This document shows positions 25,574 through 38,242 of a stretch of DNA of 64,000 nucleotides, piece after piece; positions within the stretch are counted from its first letter, which is position 1; the number at the start of each line of letters is the position of its first letter. The position numbers and the translations under genes are program-made. This DNA comes from Sialis fuliginosa (lineage: Eukaryota; Arthropoda; Insecta; Megaloptera; Sialidae): the NCBI GenBank assembly GCA_961205875.1, contig OY540814.1, positions 24,372,151-24,436,150 of the forward strand, read 5' to 3'. Under the pieces are notes generated by a model. The model did not search any database. It saw nothing but the letters and a program-made list of their open reading frames with translations, and was not told the origin of the DNA.

Positions 25574-25728
25574 ATGGTTATGACTTATCAAATATAAATC
25601 CCCTAACCATAAAAATTGTAAGAGTTTCTTTAGGACTCCGATGATGATAGCATTGCTATTGAAACACGTGTATGTCTAAACTCTTACAATTTTTATGGTT
25701 AGGAGATTTGTATTTGATATGACTATAA
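25574..25728 (+). ncRNA. foldback element with degenerate hammerhead-ribozyme-like core
   Basis: Arms TATCAAATATAAATCCCCTA..GTAAGAG and CTCTTAC..TAGGAGATTTGTATTTGATA (about 25587-25627 and 25678-25717) form a long stem. The loop region holds CCGATGA (25638-25644; consensus CUGAUGA, one change at U4), a short hairpin GATAGC-ATT-GCTATT, GAAAC (25661-25665) and ACACGTGTA. This is the order of a type I hammerhead: the arms are stem I, the inner hairpin stem II, and ACAC/GTGT a minimal stem III. Such motifs are known from Penelope-like elements and retrozymes. The altered core base suggests a decayed copy. Confidence 0.45.
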
Positions 25729-25739
25729 ATACTTGAATA

Positions 25740-27050
25740 CTGATTATTTATTGTTTCCATATAGTTTATGTGAATATTTTTTTTAATATGTAGGTACTTA
25801 TATAAAAAAAAATTAATGGAATTTGTCAGAAATAAAACTCACCTTTGTATTATGAATATTAGTTTTCTATCTCTAATATAATACAATAATACACATTATT
25901 AGAATAACAATATGACAATTTGAATTAATTGCGTTTGTTCTCAAGACAACTTTTGAGGGTGGTTTTCACACCTCCAATGGCTGTTTAGGCACGTATAAAA
26001 AATGCTGAAATACATGTTTCATTATTTGTATTGTAGAATATTTATACATGCTAAGTTTCGAGTAAATTCGACCAAAAAATTTTTAACTACACAAACTTTT
26101 ACACTCTTTTTTACCCCCGTAGGGGTTGAATTTCGAAAAATCCTTTCTTTCAGATCATATTCATGTCAAGACGCTTCGATTGGCATCCCAACAAAGTCAA
26201 TAGCATTTTTTATTTGTGGGATTCGTACAGGAAAAAATGACACACACATCTTTCTAAAAATAGTGTAAATATACTATAGTGACCTTGAAACATAAAAATA
26301 TGTTGAAGTTTTTGATTTTCAAACCGATTAGAATCATTTCCTAATGGGAAGTTAATAAGGGTTATCTTTATTCTGTATAAAGTTGTATTCCTATAAAGTA
26401 GTCAATTAAATGTTCTTATTAATTGACCAAAAAGATTCAAAATTATGAAAATTACTGATACTGACTTTAAATATCAAAATATGCATTTTCGTTCCAATTA
26501 AAACAATATTACATAATATAAGTAGGTACTTATAGAATCATGTTGAAATTTGAATATATGTTAAGAAAACTGTTTCCAAATACGGTCATGTGCTATACAT
26601 GTGTATTTTTAAAACTAAATTAAAATTCTTTTTGATATGTACATAATCGCCTACCGAATTTAGATAAAAATTAATTCAAAACACATTATTAACTTCTAAT
26701 AAAACTTTTGTCTTCCCGTGGTTTACTGGTTGTTCCAACACTATATCAAAACTAATTTATGTAAAATACAATGAATAATTTCAATATAAAGACACTCCTA
26801 CACAAAAATTCTCACAGATTTAAAGTTATTTTATTATTAAATTAAAATTTAAAAATGTACTGAAAAGTAAAAAATAAATTTTCAGCTACCACAAAATTTT
26901 CAGGTTTGTATGACTAACAATAAGCCCAATAAAATTGTAGGGCGCTATAAAGGCAAATGTATAGAACAAAATATCTTATGTAAAATATGAAATAAAGTAT
27001 GAATTGATAAAAGATATACAAGGATAGAAAATTTGCTCATTTTTAAAATT
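25740..27050. other. gene-free AT-rich DNA
   Basis: No gene seen. CCCCCGTAGGGGTTGAATTT and a following CCTTTCTTTCAGATCATA-like phrase near 26118 look like part of a common insect retroelement. Confidence 0.5.
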
Positions 27051-27055
27051 CATTA

Positions 27056-27373
27056 ATGCCCGGTATTATAAAGAATTTGCTTGAGTGTAAATTCTAATTA
27101 GCTCCCAGCTAACGCTATCTGCTAAGTATTAAATATAAATGAAAACCACTCACAGATGTAGCCAATGAAATCGTACATAAAATTACTTTGACGCATGCGT
27201 ATTAAGTAGAAATCAGCGACTTAAAATAAGTGCTGCCAGGTGTACCATTTACATTATTATACATTTATTACCACTGCTTTAAAATATCGAGCAATTTCAC
27301 AACAATTTTACTCACAGTAGATAGCGTTAGCTGGAAGCAAATTTGCGTGCAAATTCTTTATAATACCGGGCAT
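27056..27373. mobile_element. MITE, subfamily B (ATGCCCGGTATTATAAAG)
   Basis: Perfect terminal inverted repeats of about 25 bases: ATGCCCGGTATTATAAAGAA.. and ..TTCTTTATAATACCGGGCAT; inner blocks GCTAACGCTATCTGC and GATAGCGTTAGCTGG are also inverted. 318 bp, no transposase. A partial relative lies at 53574-53777. Confidence 0.85.
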
Positions 27374-27415
27374 AAAAGCTATACATTTACCTTCATGAGC
27401 GCTTTTAATGGTCTT

Positions 27416-27706
27416 ATGTCCGGTATTATAAAGGAGCTCGCAAAATTTGCTAGCTTGCAAGTACTCTTAAATGGGGTATTAATTCGGTACTACTAATATC
27501 TATGGATTAGCTATGGAATTTAGAGCAGTGATACTTCAACTAATTGTAACACAGTTGGCGATTCGACTTTGACCGTACAAAATAGTTTTCATAATATCAC
27601 CACTGTTTTAATACCGTTGGTGTTTACCTACAACGCGTGCGTTGATACCTCATTTGAGAGTGTTTGCAAACTAGCAAATTTGCGAGTTCCCTTATAATAC
27701 CAGACA
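27416..27706 (+). mobile_element. MITE, subfamily A (ATGTCCGGTATTATAAAGG), copy A1
   Basis: Begins ATGTCCGGTATTATAAAGGA and ends with the inverse with some changes (CTTATAATACCAGACA). Interior phrases GGAATTTAGAGCAGTGATAC and CACTGTTTTAATACCGTTGG recur at 54414, 61359 and, inverted, at 34918. Confidence 0.85.
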
Positions 27707-28144
27707 AAGTCATACAAACCTGAAAATTTTGTGATAGCTGAATTTTTTTTTTTTACTTTTCAGTGCATTTTTAATAAAAGCTTGTTTAAAAAAAAACATT
27801 TTTAATTAATTTTTTTTATTCATCGAGTCACATTTTAATCCTCATGATAATGCTATTCTGACCCATATTGCGTCCTCAAACCCTGATGCTACAAATGTTA
27901 AAATTGTTAGAAATGTATTTGAATTATAATTTTTTATTTAGTTATGTATACCAACCTTTTATTTTGTATGATATTTTTTTGGAAATTATACTGTACGTTT
28001 TATTAGTACGGACAGGGCAGTGTAAAATGATTCTGCATATATTACAAAAGGTTCGCTTGCACATGTGCATTTCGTTTGATAATTTTAAGATGTAAAAAAA
28101 CATTTTGTTTTAAAAGACATCAAGTATCAAGTGAATTATGAACA

Positions 28145-28882
28145 CTTTCAAAAAGTTATAGTTTTCGAAAAAAATTTTTTTTGATAATTTGTCAGTTGAA
28201 TTAAGTAGTAACAACGAATTTAGTAGTAACAAATCACATTTCCACTGTGAACTAGCGAATCTTCTTGCATTAAAAAGTATAGACAAGATTTTTTTTTTAT
28301 AATAAAAATGATCTGAGCAAACATGAACATATTGAAGCACAGACATTTAGGGCGATTCAATTTTTGTTAAAAAGCAACCTATGAGAATTTTTTTTGTTAA
28401 ATTGATTCAATGGAGCAGTTCTCATATATTCCTGACTACGGCCTCTATATTTTGTTTTTGGCAGGCTATGGGCCCCGTCAAATTTTCGGTATGCCTCTAG
28501 GCTAGTCCAGTCCTGTTTAGCAACAAATTATAGATGTTTTAAAAGTATTAAGACACTTGCACTCGCCCGCGTCACGCCGATACGAATTTATATGAATCAG
28601 TTTGGGATTTTGATATGTTGTTTGGGTACAAACAAGGTATAATATATAAAAAAAATGATGATTGCCCTCCGAATACAACATAATGTTTTTTTTATTTTTA
28701 AAATTTTATTAATTTTTTTTTCTAGTTTACTATGTACAGAGGATCATAATAAAATAACCTCTGATGAGTCATAAGTACCTCTATAATATATTTCAAGCAC
28801 CATCAAATTCGACTGACAGATTATAAAAAAAAAAAATTTTTGAAAATCAAATTTTTTTTTCGAAAACTATAAATTTTTGAAA
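28145..28882. repeat. inverted repeat pair, possible DNA element
   Basis: CAAAAAGTTATAGTTTTCG..AATTTGTCAGTTGAATT (28147-28201) is inverted at 28808-28882 (AATTCGACTGACAGATTAT..CGAAAACTATAAATTTTTG). Arms about 60 bases; interior about 600 with no gene. Confidence 0.55.
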
Positions 28883-29165
28883 GCTAATATTTGGTCAGGT
28901 TGAATGTTAAATAGAATGTGACTTCCAAAAAAATAATCAGCAAAATCCATGTAAAGGCATGTTTTGCATGCTTACCCAGCTACACAGAATAATAAGTTTG
29001 TGTGGTTAAAAATTTATCATAGCAGTTAATATTTATAATGCATACTTACCAATCCTCAAAACTTGCAGTGACAAATAACCCTAAATTAAAAAAATATTTG
29101 ATATATTATTGATTTAACCAATAAATTAAAAAATAAACAAAAATCTGGCTAAAAGTATTTCTTAA

Positions 29166-29171
29166 TTTAAT
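29166..29171 (-). promoter_or_regulatory. possible poly(A) signal of Gemin8
   Basis: ATTAAA on the minus strand, 46 nt after the Gemin8 stop codon. It is the common variant hexamer at a plausible distance, but such strings are frequent in this AT-rich DNA. Confidence 0.3.
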
Positions 29172-29217
29172 TAAAACACATACAATAATAATTTTTGTAC
29201 AAAATGCGTATAATTTT

Positions 29218-29973
29218 TCATAAATTAAGTGGTATATTGGGCCAATGCTTTGGTTTATGTTTCTTCACGTAATAATCATAAGATACCTGCATTGTTGTCT
29301 CGAAAGCTGCTATTTTCGATGCGCCTTCTCCGTACAACCTGACCATTTCATCTTTAATCGTCGCATTATCCTCAACGATTTCAAATTTCATATCATCATT
29401 TTTCAATCGCTCCTTCTTTTCCTTTTGCACAGACTCCCGATGCTTACGGTTTTCTTCTATAAATTTAGTAAATTCTTCGCTAATTTCATAATCAGAATCA
29501 CTATCATCCTCCGGCTTATTTTCTACATGCACATACCTGCGTTCATTCTGAATATTATCTCTTGTGTCTCTTCTATCTTCTTGATACAACGAATGAGACA
29601 TTGATTCATCATTTTGAGTATCACTTAAGTTTCGAATATGCTCACGTAAATACCTATTTTCAATTTCCAGTTTTGACGCTCTGTATTTCCAGTAAGCCAA
29701 ACGATGTTGATATTGCCATTCAAATAATTCGCTTTCAATTGATTCATACGACCCATTATCTTGTGGAACTGGTTTGCTTGTGTTTGTATTAGATGTCATT
29801 GGTTTTAGGTTATATTTTTCTTTTTTGATAGTTTTTCTGTGTTCTGCACCGCTACACATATGTTTCCGTTTCTTGATTTCTTTGAGTTTTATGAAACTTA
29901 ATCCACGTTTACGTTTTAATTTGCTGAAATACTTCTCTGGAAATATGCTTCTGATTACAGGAACGTCAGCCAT
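29218..29973 (-). CDS. Gemin8: Gem-associated protein 8 (GEMIN8) homologue
   Basis: An uninterrupted 251-residue reading frame from ATG to TGA. In other animals GEMIN8 is a small SMN-complex subunit that binds GEMIN7/GEMIN6-STRAP and helps load Sm rings onto snRNAs, in the cytoplasm and in Gems. The identification rests on the C-terminal block: RLYGEGASKIAAFETTMQ followed by a Tyr/Lys-rich helix and the ending KHWPNIPLNL, which has the pattern of the conserved GEMIN8 end (LYG.-A.KI.A.E....S-D....K.WP.IPL). The middle has the family's aromatic element (WQYQHRLAYWKYRASKLE) and an acidic stretch (DDSDSDYEISEEF) before a charged helix. The N-terminus is basic and less conserved. The length is close to vertebrate GEMIN8 (about 240 residues). 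The ATG follows AAAT and is preceded by AT-rich leader. No intron is needed. It lies about 1.5 kb behind the eIF4G stop on the same strand. The identification is confident; the function is inferred from the family. Confidence 0.9.
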   Translation of the reverse strand: MADVPVIRSIFPEKYFSKLKRKRGLSFIKLKEIKKRKHMCSGAEHRKTIKKEKYNLKPMTSNTNTSKPVPQDNGSYESIESELFEWQYQHRLAYWKYRASKLEIENRYLREHIRNLSDTQNDESMSHSLYQEDRRDTRDNIQNERRYVHVENKPEDDSDSDYEISEEFTKFIEENRKHRESVQKEKKERLKNDDMKFEIVEDNATIKDEMVRLYGEGASKIAAFETTMQVSYDYYVKKHKPKHWPNIPLNL

Positions 29974-30639
29974 ATTTGTTAATTTTACGTCAAGTTAATT
30001 CTAAATATATAATAAAGATGGCAGTATTTTAATTTTTTTTTATGCATATATGTAACCAGAAAATATTTATATTGGTAGATACTCAATATTTTCTTTCTTA
30101 TTATTTATGATTGACGCTCACTTCCTCTGTCATATAATCTTTGCTTGTATTGTTACAAACTTGATGCATAAAGATATTGTATGAGACAGTCGAAAACGTG
30201 AAAATTCAGTAGAAAGAGAAAGTACGAATGGTAATCTATTTCATCCATTAAACAAGTTTAAAGTTCTTTCTTACTCCCAGTTTGGAATACAAATCACATA
30301 TAACATTATAATAATATAATCTCGTCTACACAAGATGTGATTTAATCAGTCTGCCCTTTCATTTATCTACACTAAAGATTTAGCTAGGGGTTAGCAAAAC
30401 CAGCCTCCATCAGGGGTGAAAAAAATCATCCTATAACTTACTTTTTCTGTCTACTTACGACTGATTGTAATCTTGAAATCAAAAATATCTATTATATATG
30501 CAGTAACCAACAATTAAGGTATTTAGCAAAATAATTAGAAACAAAAATATGAATTAATGATTTACTTACTGTTTTATTTGAGAATTAGTATTCTGAAAGT
30601 AAAATAGAGGAATAGGAATGTGTAAAATAAAAAAAGACC

Positions 30640-31514
30640 AATGTTGCGGGTATATCATCTTTATTGTTAGTTGCCTGTCTATAGACGATGCATCAGCGAA
30701 ATAACAGCTCCAGTTTGGCATGAAGATACTTCATTTATTTATATAACATGCTCTATGTATATTTGTCTGAATAAACCAACCAATATAATTATAATAATAT
30801 AATAATAATAATAATAGCAATTAAATTAAATTCATCCAGTAATTTCCCGTTCCTAACATATTTATATATTCATAGAGTACCATGATTATAGAAAACAGCA
30901 CATTTAAAATATAATAATATATATATATATGTGCAATGTATATAAAAAACCAACAAAATCATACTGCTCCGACATCATGGTAAACGGATATAATACTCGT
31001 ATGTACATCAGTCAGAAAACAACACCTCTAGTATGAAAATATGTACAGTCGCTCCGTCCGTTTCTGACTAGCCCGCCGACTACAATTTAACTTACGCACA
31101 AATAATCATAATAGTGTCCGCCGTTCCTATATTATATATATATATATTACATGTACAATAATAACCAATAATCAACAGCGGTGGTGACGCACTGAACGCA
31201 ACTTCTACAACCGCGAGCGTCTCCATGCCAAACCTCCTCTCACAGACAGTCCGGCTGCGTTCAGTCAATAACACACAACAATTTTTTAAGTCAGAAAAAC
31301 AATCTATCGACAACACCACTTCACTTCATTTCACCGTTTCACGGACTCCGCACTCGGGTTCATTATTACATATATAAACAATTTATTGTGGTACAAATTT
31401 AGTTATGTAATGTTCACACACACCGCACACTTCAATTTCATTATATATATATGTCCGGTAATTTATTTATTATAGTCTCTGTGTGACCAGCAACACCAAC
31501 GGCACCCTCTGTGG
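30640..31514 (-). other. eIF4G: probable eIF4G 3' UTR
   Basis: Non-coding sequence after the eIF4G stop. AATAAA hexamers on the minus strand lie at 31462-31467, 31382-31387 and 30660-30665, so several transcript ends are possible. Contains TA and AAT microsatellites (about 30790-30812, 30912-30932, 31131-31150). The true end is unknown. Confidence 0.35.
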
Positions 31515-31600
31515 TCACTCGGCGTCACCCTCCGACGAGTCGTCATCTGCTACCTCTTTCAGAGATGTCAGCAGACTCGTCAGTGTCTTCAGAACCACAC
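31515..31600 (-). CDS. eIF4G: eIF4G coding exon 24 (C-terminus and stop)
   Basis: [20 protein letters not shown] then DSSEGDAE and TGA. The acidic tail after a hydrophobic helix matches the eIF4G C-terminus, where other species end with FF.WL.EA..ES. Confidence 0.95.
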
Positions 31601-34600
31601 CTACAAACAAACAAACAAACCATCAATCACGATTCAAACCACAGTCCATCACACCAAATGCATTAAGACATATATCAGATTGTATTTGTCCTCAATTACA
31701 TTTCAGACCACTACTTTCATTTTATTGTTTATATCATCATCAAAACACGTTTCAAACATTAATTATCTTACAATATTTAATTACGTTACCTTTTCCTTCC
31801 TGTTCTGCAGGGTCTACGCATTTCTCCCAACTTAAGAACGACTCGGTTGATAAAATTGAATCATCCCATAAGACATCGAGGATTGATAAAGCCAAACCTA
31901 AATAACAAAATAAATATACTATACACTGACTGACTCATCAACGCCCAACCTAAACTACAATTTTAGGAGCATCTTGTTATTTAAAATTCAGCCCCTAAGG
32001 AAGGGTGACAGGGAATTATCAAGATGTAATGGAAATATATTTGGATGTAAAACTATGTCTTCTCTGGTTATATCTAAACTTACATAATTATATAATTTTA
32101 TGTCCATTTTACAAATATTCAAACATTTCTGTGTAACAAAAAAATTAAAGATATATCAATTCATGAGTCTGAATTTTATTTAACCCAACTGCCATGTATT
32201 CACGTCAATCCCTAGACTGTGCATCCCGAAACAGACACCTATTTTTTTGCTGGAAAAAATATATAAATTCTCGGAGCGATTACTATTAATAAAAGTAAAA
32301 GGTAAACGACTTACCTGGAGGATGCTCGAGTTTGTTGATAAGCGCCTGCAGAGCATAAATGCATTGTAGTTCCCGGCTCTCCTGGTTGTCTATGTAACGC
32401 TGCAGCAGCGAGTAGTACTTCCTCAGTATCTCCGGATTGAGCCGCCACCCTCCCTGGCCCTGCGACTCTATCGAGTACTCCACGACGGCCGTAATCAGCG
32501 CGCGGATTATCACTTTGTCCTCGAGCTTAGCATCACCAATGTTTGTCTGAAAAACAATCCACACAATTACAATCACGTCAACTTCTTTAGTTCCAAACAA
32601 ACGCTAACTCACCGAAATCCAATCGATAACACTATCCGAATCAGTTCCGGCTTTGAAGAACGCCAGAAGTTTCGATCTGACTTGTTCAAAGTTCAATGTG
32701 CTCTTTCCTGTGGCTGACTCCATTTGCTGAAATATCAAACAGATATGTCAATTATGTTTATATACAAATCTCTTATCTGGAACTATAAATCAGACTTCAG
32801 AATGTTGTTAAATTGTGTTATTGGTATTTCAATTAATTTACAAAAAATCATTTAGAAGGTACAGTATTTGAATATTTTCAATATTAATAAATAAACATCA
32901 ATCACCTTTTTAGTGATACAGAACTCCGTAACTATAAATCACAGACTTTAAAATTGTTTTAAAATGAGCGCTATACAATTTAGTTTTAACATATGAAAAT
33001 TTCAATTCATTTTGATGAATAGTTTGTTAAGTTACAGCTTTTTAAGTAAAGTATTTAGAGAATGGGTTAATTTATTAGTCTTTTGAAACCCTGAATGTCA
33101 CTTTTAGATAACATTTAAATCTTAATATTTGAAATTACGTAATAACAAATATATAAGTTTTAAAGATTTGTATAGTAAAATAAAATACATGATTTAAAAT
33201 AGACCATATATCAAACATTTTATTTATTTATATGATTTATAGTCGCAAAGTTTTAATATAGTATGCAATAAAAAAAACACTTACAGTATTCTTAATAAAT
33301 TCTGCCACTTTGTTCTGTGACATAAAGTCAGTAAAGCTGAGCTCTGATTCTTGCCACATCTGCTGCACAAACGCCTGACCCTTCTCCTCAGAGATCTTGT
33401 TGAACAGGAACTGTAAAAGCTTATCACCAAAGTCTAGCCGGATCACATCCGTACATATGCCGTGCAGCATCCTCAAAGGCAACACGCTCTCCAAGAGTAG
33501 CGGAGCTGCAATAACAGTAAACAGTTATACGAACGTTTAATGGACACTAAAGCGTTGCAATATTTACCTATCATTTCAGCAAGGCACAACCAGAGATTAG
33601 GTATATCAATGCACAGCTCGTCGGCGACGCTGAGTATGACCTCGAGTCCGGTGCAGTAATCAACAAGTGACAGGATGTTGGCTGAAATCAGGTGTGCCAT
33701 TAGCTTTCCCGTCGCGACGCGCGCCGTCGACGACCTGTCAATCACGTGATTGTAGCACTCGGTTACAAACTCAGCCATGAACGAGGCTGGGAACGTCTGT
33801 CGAATCTCCGCTTCACATTCCTGTAAAACAGACCGTTGTAAAATAACACACGTCGATAACAATCACGTCCGTGTACGCACCTTAACATCTGAGCAGTCGT
33901 TAAGGAACTCATCGAGTGTGTTCGATGCACGGGTCTTGAGCTCCTTTATGCTGAGCTGTGGCAGGACTGGCGTAGGTTCTGCAGGTCTTGCGGGTGCCAC
34001 GGGTGTAGGTGCAGGCGCTGGTGTGGGTGTCGGAGGCGTCTGTCTTGCCTGAGACCCGTCACGTGATGGTGCCTGACTGCTGCCTCGAGATCCCCGTCCA
34101 TCTGGTGCAAAAAATAACAAAAAAAAAAAAAAAACAAAAAAAAAATAAGGTGTTATTATTTTATTATCATTGATAGTGAAGTAATATTAGCGTAGTATTA
34201 TAGGGAATACATATTAAAGATATTATTTAAAATATATTAAAGAAACATTAAAATTACCTTCGAAGGAAGACTTGTTGAAGCTCCTCTCCATACTGGGACC
34301 TTTGGAGCTGTAGGGCTCTTTGCTGCCATTCCTTGAGCCAAGCGCAGGCGGACGGGTTCGGTCCTGCTCCGCGTTTATGTGTTCCAGTGCGGCGTACTTG
34401 TTAGTCGAGCTAGCCAGCACCGGCTGGGCTGTTGCATTGTTTTTGCTGATCGTACTTCCACGACCCCAGTTCGTGAATGTCATACGGGAACCTAATTGGA
34501 TATCGTCAACAGAAGCCTGCAAAACAAATATTTCTATTAGCACTCTCCAAAAAATTAACAGATCAAAATATCCCCAGAGAAACTTAAGTACTTTCTGGGT

Positions 34601-37600
34601 CAATCCATATCAAGTGATCCAGCAATGGTTACTAGACCATTATTAAACAAAATAATTTTTTGTGTGTAGTTACCCTAATATGGTTGTTCAAAATTTTAAT
34701 TTTATCGTTTTTTGTTTTATAGGGAGCAGTACTTTTTTTGCACTTTAAAGGGTTTACAGCAACTGTAATATATCAGCATCTTTTTATCCTAAAAATCCCA
34801 TTTTCAAGGGAATGTTTTGCAAGAAGGGTTCAAGTTAACAAGTAAAATTTTTTTTACAAACAAATGGAACCTGGTTGTGTTCACACACCATTTAACTCTT
34901 TTTTTTTAAATACAGTCAGTCGCCAACTGTGTTATAAGTTGAAGTATCACTGCTCTAAATTTGATAACTAATCCATAGATACTATCACAGAATTAATACC
35001 CCATTTGAAAGATATTTCAAATTTGTTAGCTCCTTTATAATACCGGACGTAAAGTATTTATTAAACTGACCGGTTTGTTACTCTTGAGCTTCTGTGTCTC
35101 GACAGAGTAAGTTGGCCTGTTGCGACTGGCCGGCGTCGACCAGCCATCCTCCGTGACTGAAGAGCGCTTGCCTCCAGCACCGAGCCTTTGCCTGTTGTCA
35201 TCCTTGCGTGGTGTGTTGCTCTGTGGACCAGAGTTCATCATCTGTATGTTCAATTGCTCGTGCTCTGCCTCCTTCTGTATCTGATCGATGGTCTTGGGCT
35301 TGACATCAGCCCTGCGCGGAATCCACTTGCTCCTCCTCAGCTCAATCACGTCTTGCAACATGAACTTGACACGACTGCTGATTCTGCCATGTTTTCTGTC
35401 AACGATCTCTTGCATCTTGATGAAGAACTGGGACAGGTCTGTCTTCTTGTCGACCTCGAGGTCCCTACCTATTGTGGTCAGGAGCTTGCACAGGCACTCG
35501 AGACTCTCCTCCTCGATTGTGTCCACCAGATTCTGCAGACAGCGGACCATGATCGACACTGTCAGCATCTGCTGCTTGAACAGCTCGCCGATGAATCTCA
35601 CGTTTCCTACAGATTTGATACGAAGTTTTCTGTCCTCTTCGTCAAGAGCCATCTGAAGTTCCTTTTTCTTCTCCTGTAATAACAGATTGTTTTATTTATT
35701 GAATTAACGTTAAAGGTTAAATAATAACTCACCGGATCACCTTCGTTTTCAATATCTTTTATTTTTACTGCTCTTGCGTTTTCATCTATATTCTCTTTTT
35801 CGAATTCCTTTTGACATCTCATAATAAGTAATTTTCTAAAGTTAATTTTGTTGTCGATATTTTCACTTGTAACAGGTACCTAAAATAAAATGGAAAAATA
35901 TTATTTTTAAGTTCTAAAAGAGCTCGGTAAAAGTATCAAGTTACTTACTTCTATTAAAGCAAGTTCTCTACACATTAAAGCGTACGCAACTGAAAAGTTT
36001 GGTTCATCCACAGCCTGGAAAAAAAATAAATTGTTAGATATGTTTTGACACGGTTAAATTCATGAAACATACCTTTTCGAAAACTAAATCGATAACACCC
36101 TGTAATCGTTCGCAATTATCAATATGCAATGTGCGAACTTGACTAACTAATGTATTGAATTTCTGAGGTGTCAATTTATTGAGAACACCACGAACTTTTC
36201 TGTATAATTTCTGAAAGAAAAATAAAAGAGAACTCATTAAAATCTATAAATAAATTCATATCACAACAAAAAATGCCATGTTCGGGGACATAGAACTCTG
36301 GAACTATAAATCACAGAAACTTGGGATTTGTCTTAAAATATGCATTATATAGTCAGGTTTTATAATTACCTCAGTCTTAGCTTCTTCGTCATTAGCGGCA
36401 CCACCCTTTGAGATGCACGCAGGCCGCCATGCATTCTCGGCCTCGTGAAGTTTCACATCTTCGCGTAGCGATAGCGACATGTGTATCATTGGTTTACCCT
36501 GTTTCGCTTTTCCCTGTTGACTGTTTCGTTTCAAAGGCAGCGACTGAAAATCACAAAAACAATACATAAATAAACCGTATAATTCAGAGTTAAAAATCAA
36601 AATAAGTAGATTATATTTACCCCGCGCTGCGACAACTTTGCAAATCCAGGTAACATAACATCATGTTGACGGTTCATCTGTAAGAACCTTGTATTATCTT
36701 GCATACGGTTCTGTGAAAGGAAAGCCTAGATTTAAATAACAACCCGCGCTTTTTATACATTCTTATAAAATCATTAACAAGAAACAGATATCTTTCGTTT
36801 AACTTGAATTGTCATTTAATTTCAATTGATAACTATCTGTGATTTTACTTGAACTGTCAGTTATTTGCCATTTTAACTTCAACTGTAAGTTATCAACCAT
36901 TTTATTTTAACTGTCACTTATTGATCATTTAATTTTAACCTGTAAAGAAGTATGGCCGTACTACTTTCGGTGAGAAAAAATATTACTCAAAGGAATAATT
37001 TTTAATTAAGCTACTTAAATTTAACCATCAGTTATCTGTCTGTCAATTTTCTGAAAGCTGCCATTGATTCATGTCGTACTTACCCTGTTATTATCAGCAG
37101 GAGTGGTAAGGTATTCTTTAGGAATATCCTTCGGTCTTGCTTTGCTTTTAGGATCTTCTCTAAGTAGAATTAAGAATTCCCTAGAGTATACTTTATTACC
37201 TTCTGGATTCTCCGGTGACCATTGACCTAAAAACAATCAGACAAAATATAAATTATGAAACAATTTTATTTTTTATTTTGTATATTATTATTTGTTTATA
37301 ACTTCAGCAACGAGGAATTCCAGTTTTGTATCAATCAACAAAAATCAGAACAACCTTTATCATCATGTGAGAAATTGAATAACAAACAGACCTGGTCTAT
37401 AATAAATGTTTATTTATTATTTGGTAAAGCATTTTTGTATAATTATAAGGATATTTTATTTATTTATTCAAACTGTGGAAATTGTTTGCATTCTAGAGTA
37501 GAATTACATGTTGACTATACGTCAATATCTGATAATTTGTAAGGAGAGCAAACTTACCCGGAGCATAAGGTAACCTAGGCTTAGCATCAATCACTATATC

Positions 37601-38211
37601 TGTAGTAGCGTTCACGTCATTGGAACCAGTCTTGGCATTGACTTCGTTCTTAGCCTGCACCAGCTTGTCGTTCTCTGTGAGCGCGACACTGCCGCCATCC
37701 TGTTCGTTCTCATTGTTCTTAGGCACCTGAGGTTTCACCGTCACGGGTTTCGGCGTATCCCTATATATACTACACACGTCTACTTTAGGCTTAGGTAACG
37801 TTTTAGTTTCTAACTTTGGTGCTGGCGAGTCGTTAACGTGCTTATTATCTACTGTTTTATTCGGTACGGACTGCGTCTGCGATACGGCCGGTGCTTGCAC
37901 GGACGTATTGGCTTGAGCGGGCATTTGCACGGGTTTTGGTACAACGGGAACCGGGGCCACCGTTACGGCGACCGACTCCGCGGCCACTGAAGGTGCAGCT
38001 ATGTCGTTGAACACGTCCATGTCTGTGCCCTCCTTGTCAGCACCCTTGCGGTTCAGGTCACGCTGCTTGTGGGCCTTGTTCGATGGTTTCACCGGCTGGG
38101 ACACAGGCACTGCAGGAGGCACAGCTGTCACAGTCGCTGGCATCGTAGACGTAGAATTGTTATTATTTGTAGCTGGTGTTTGCTGTTGCTGTTGTTGTTG
38201 CTGCTGTTGTT

Positions 38212-38242
<31 letters not shown>

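Noticed and set aside
28741-28790. CTGATGAGTC as a second hammerhead core
   Set aside because: No GAAAC or matching stems follow within a usable distance.
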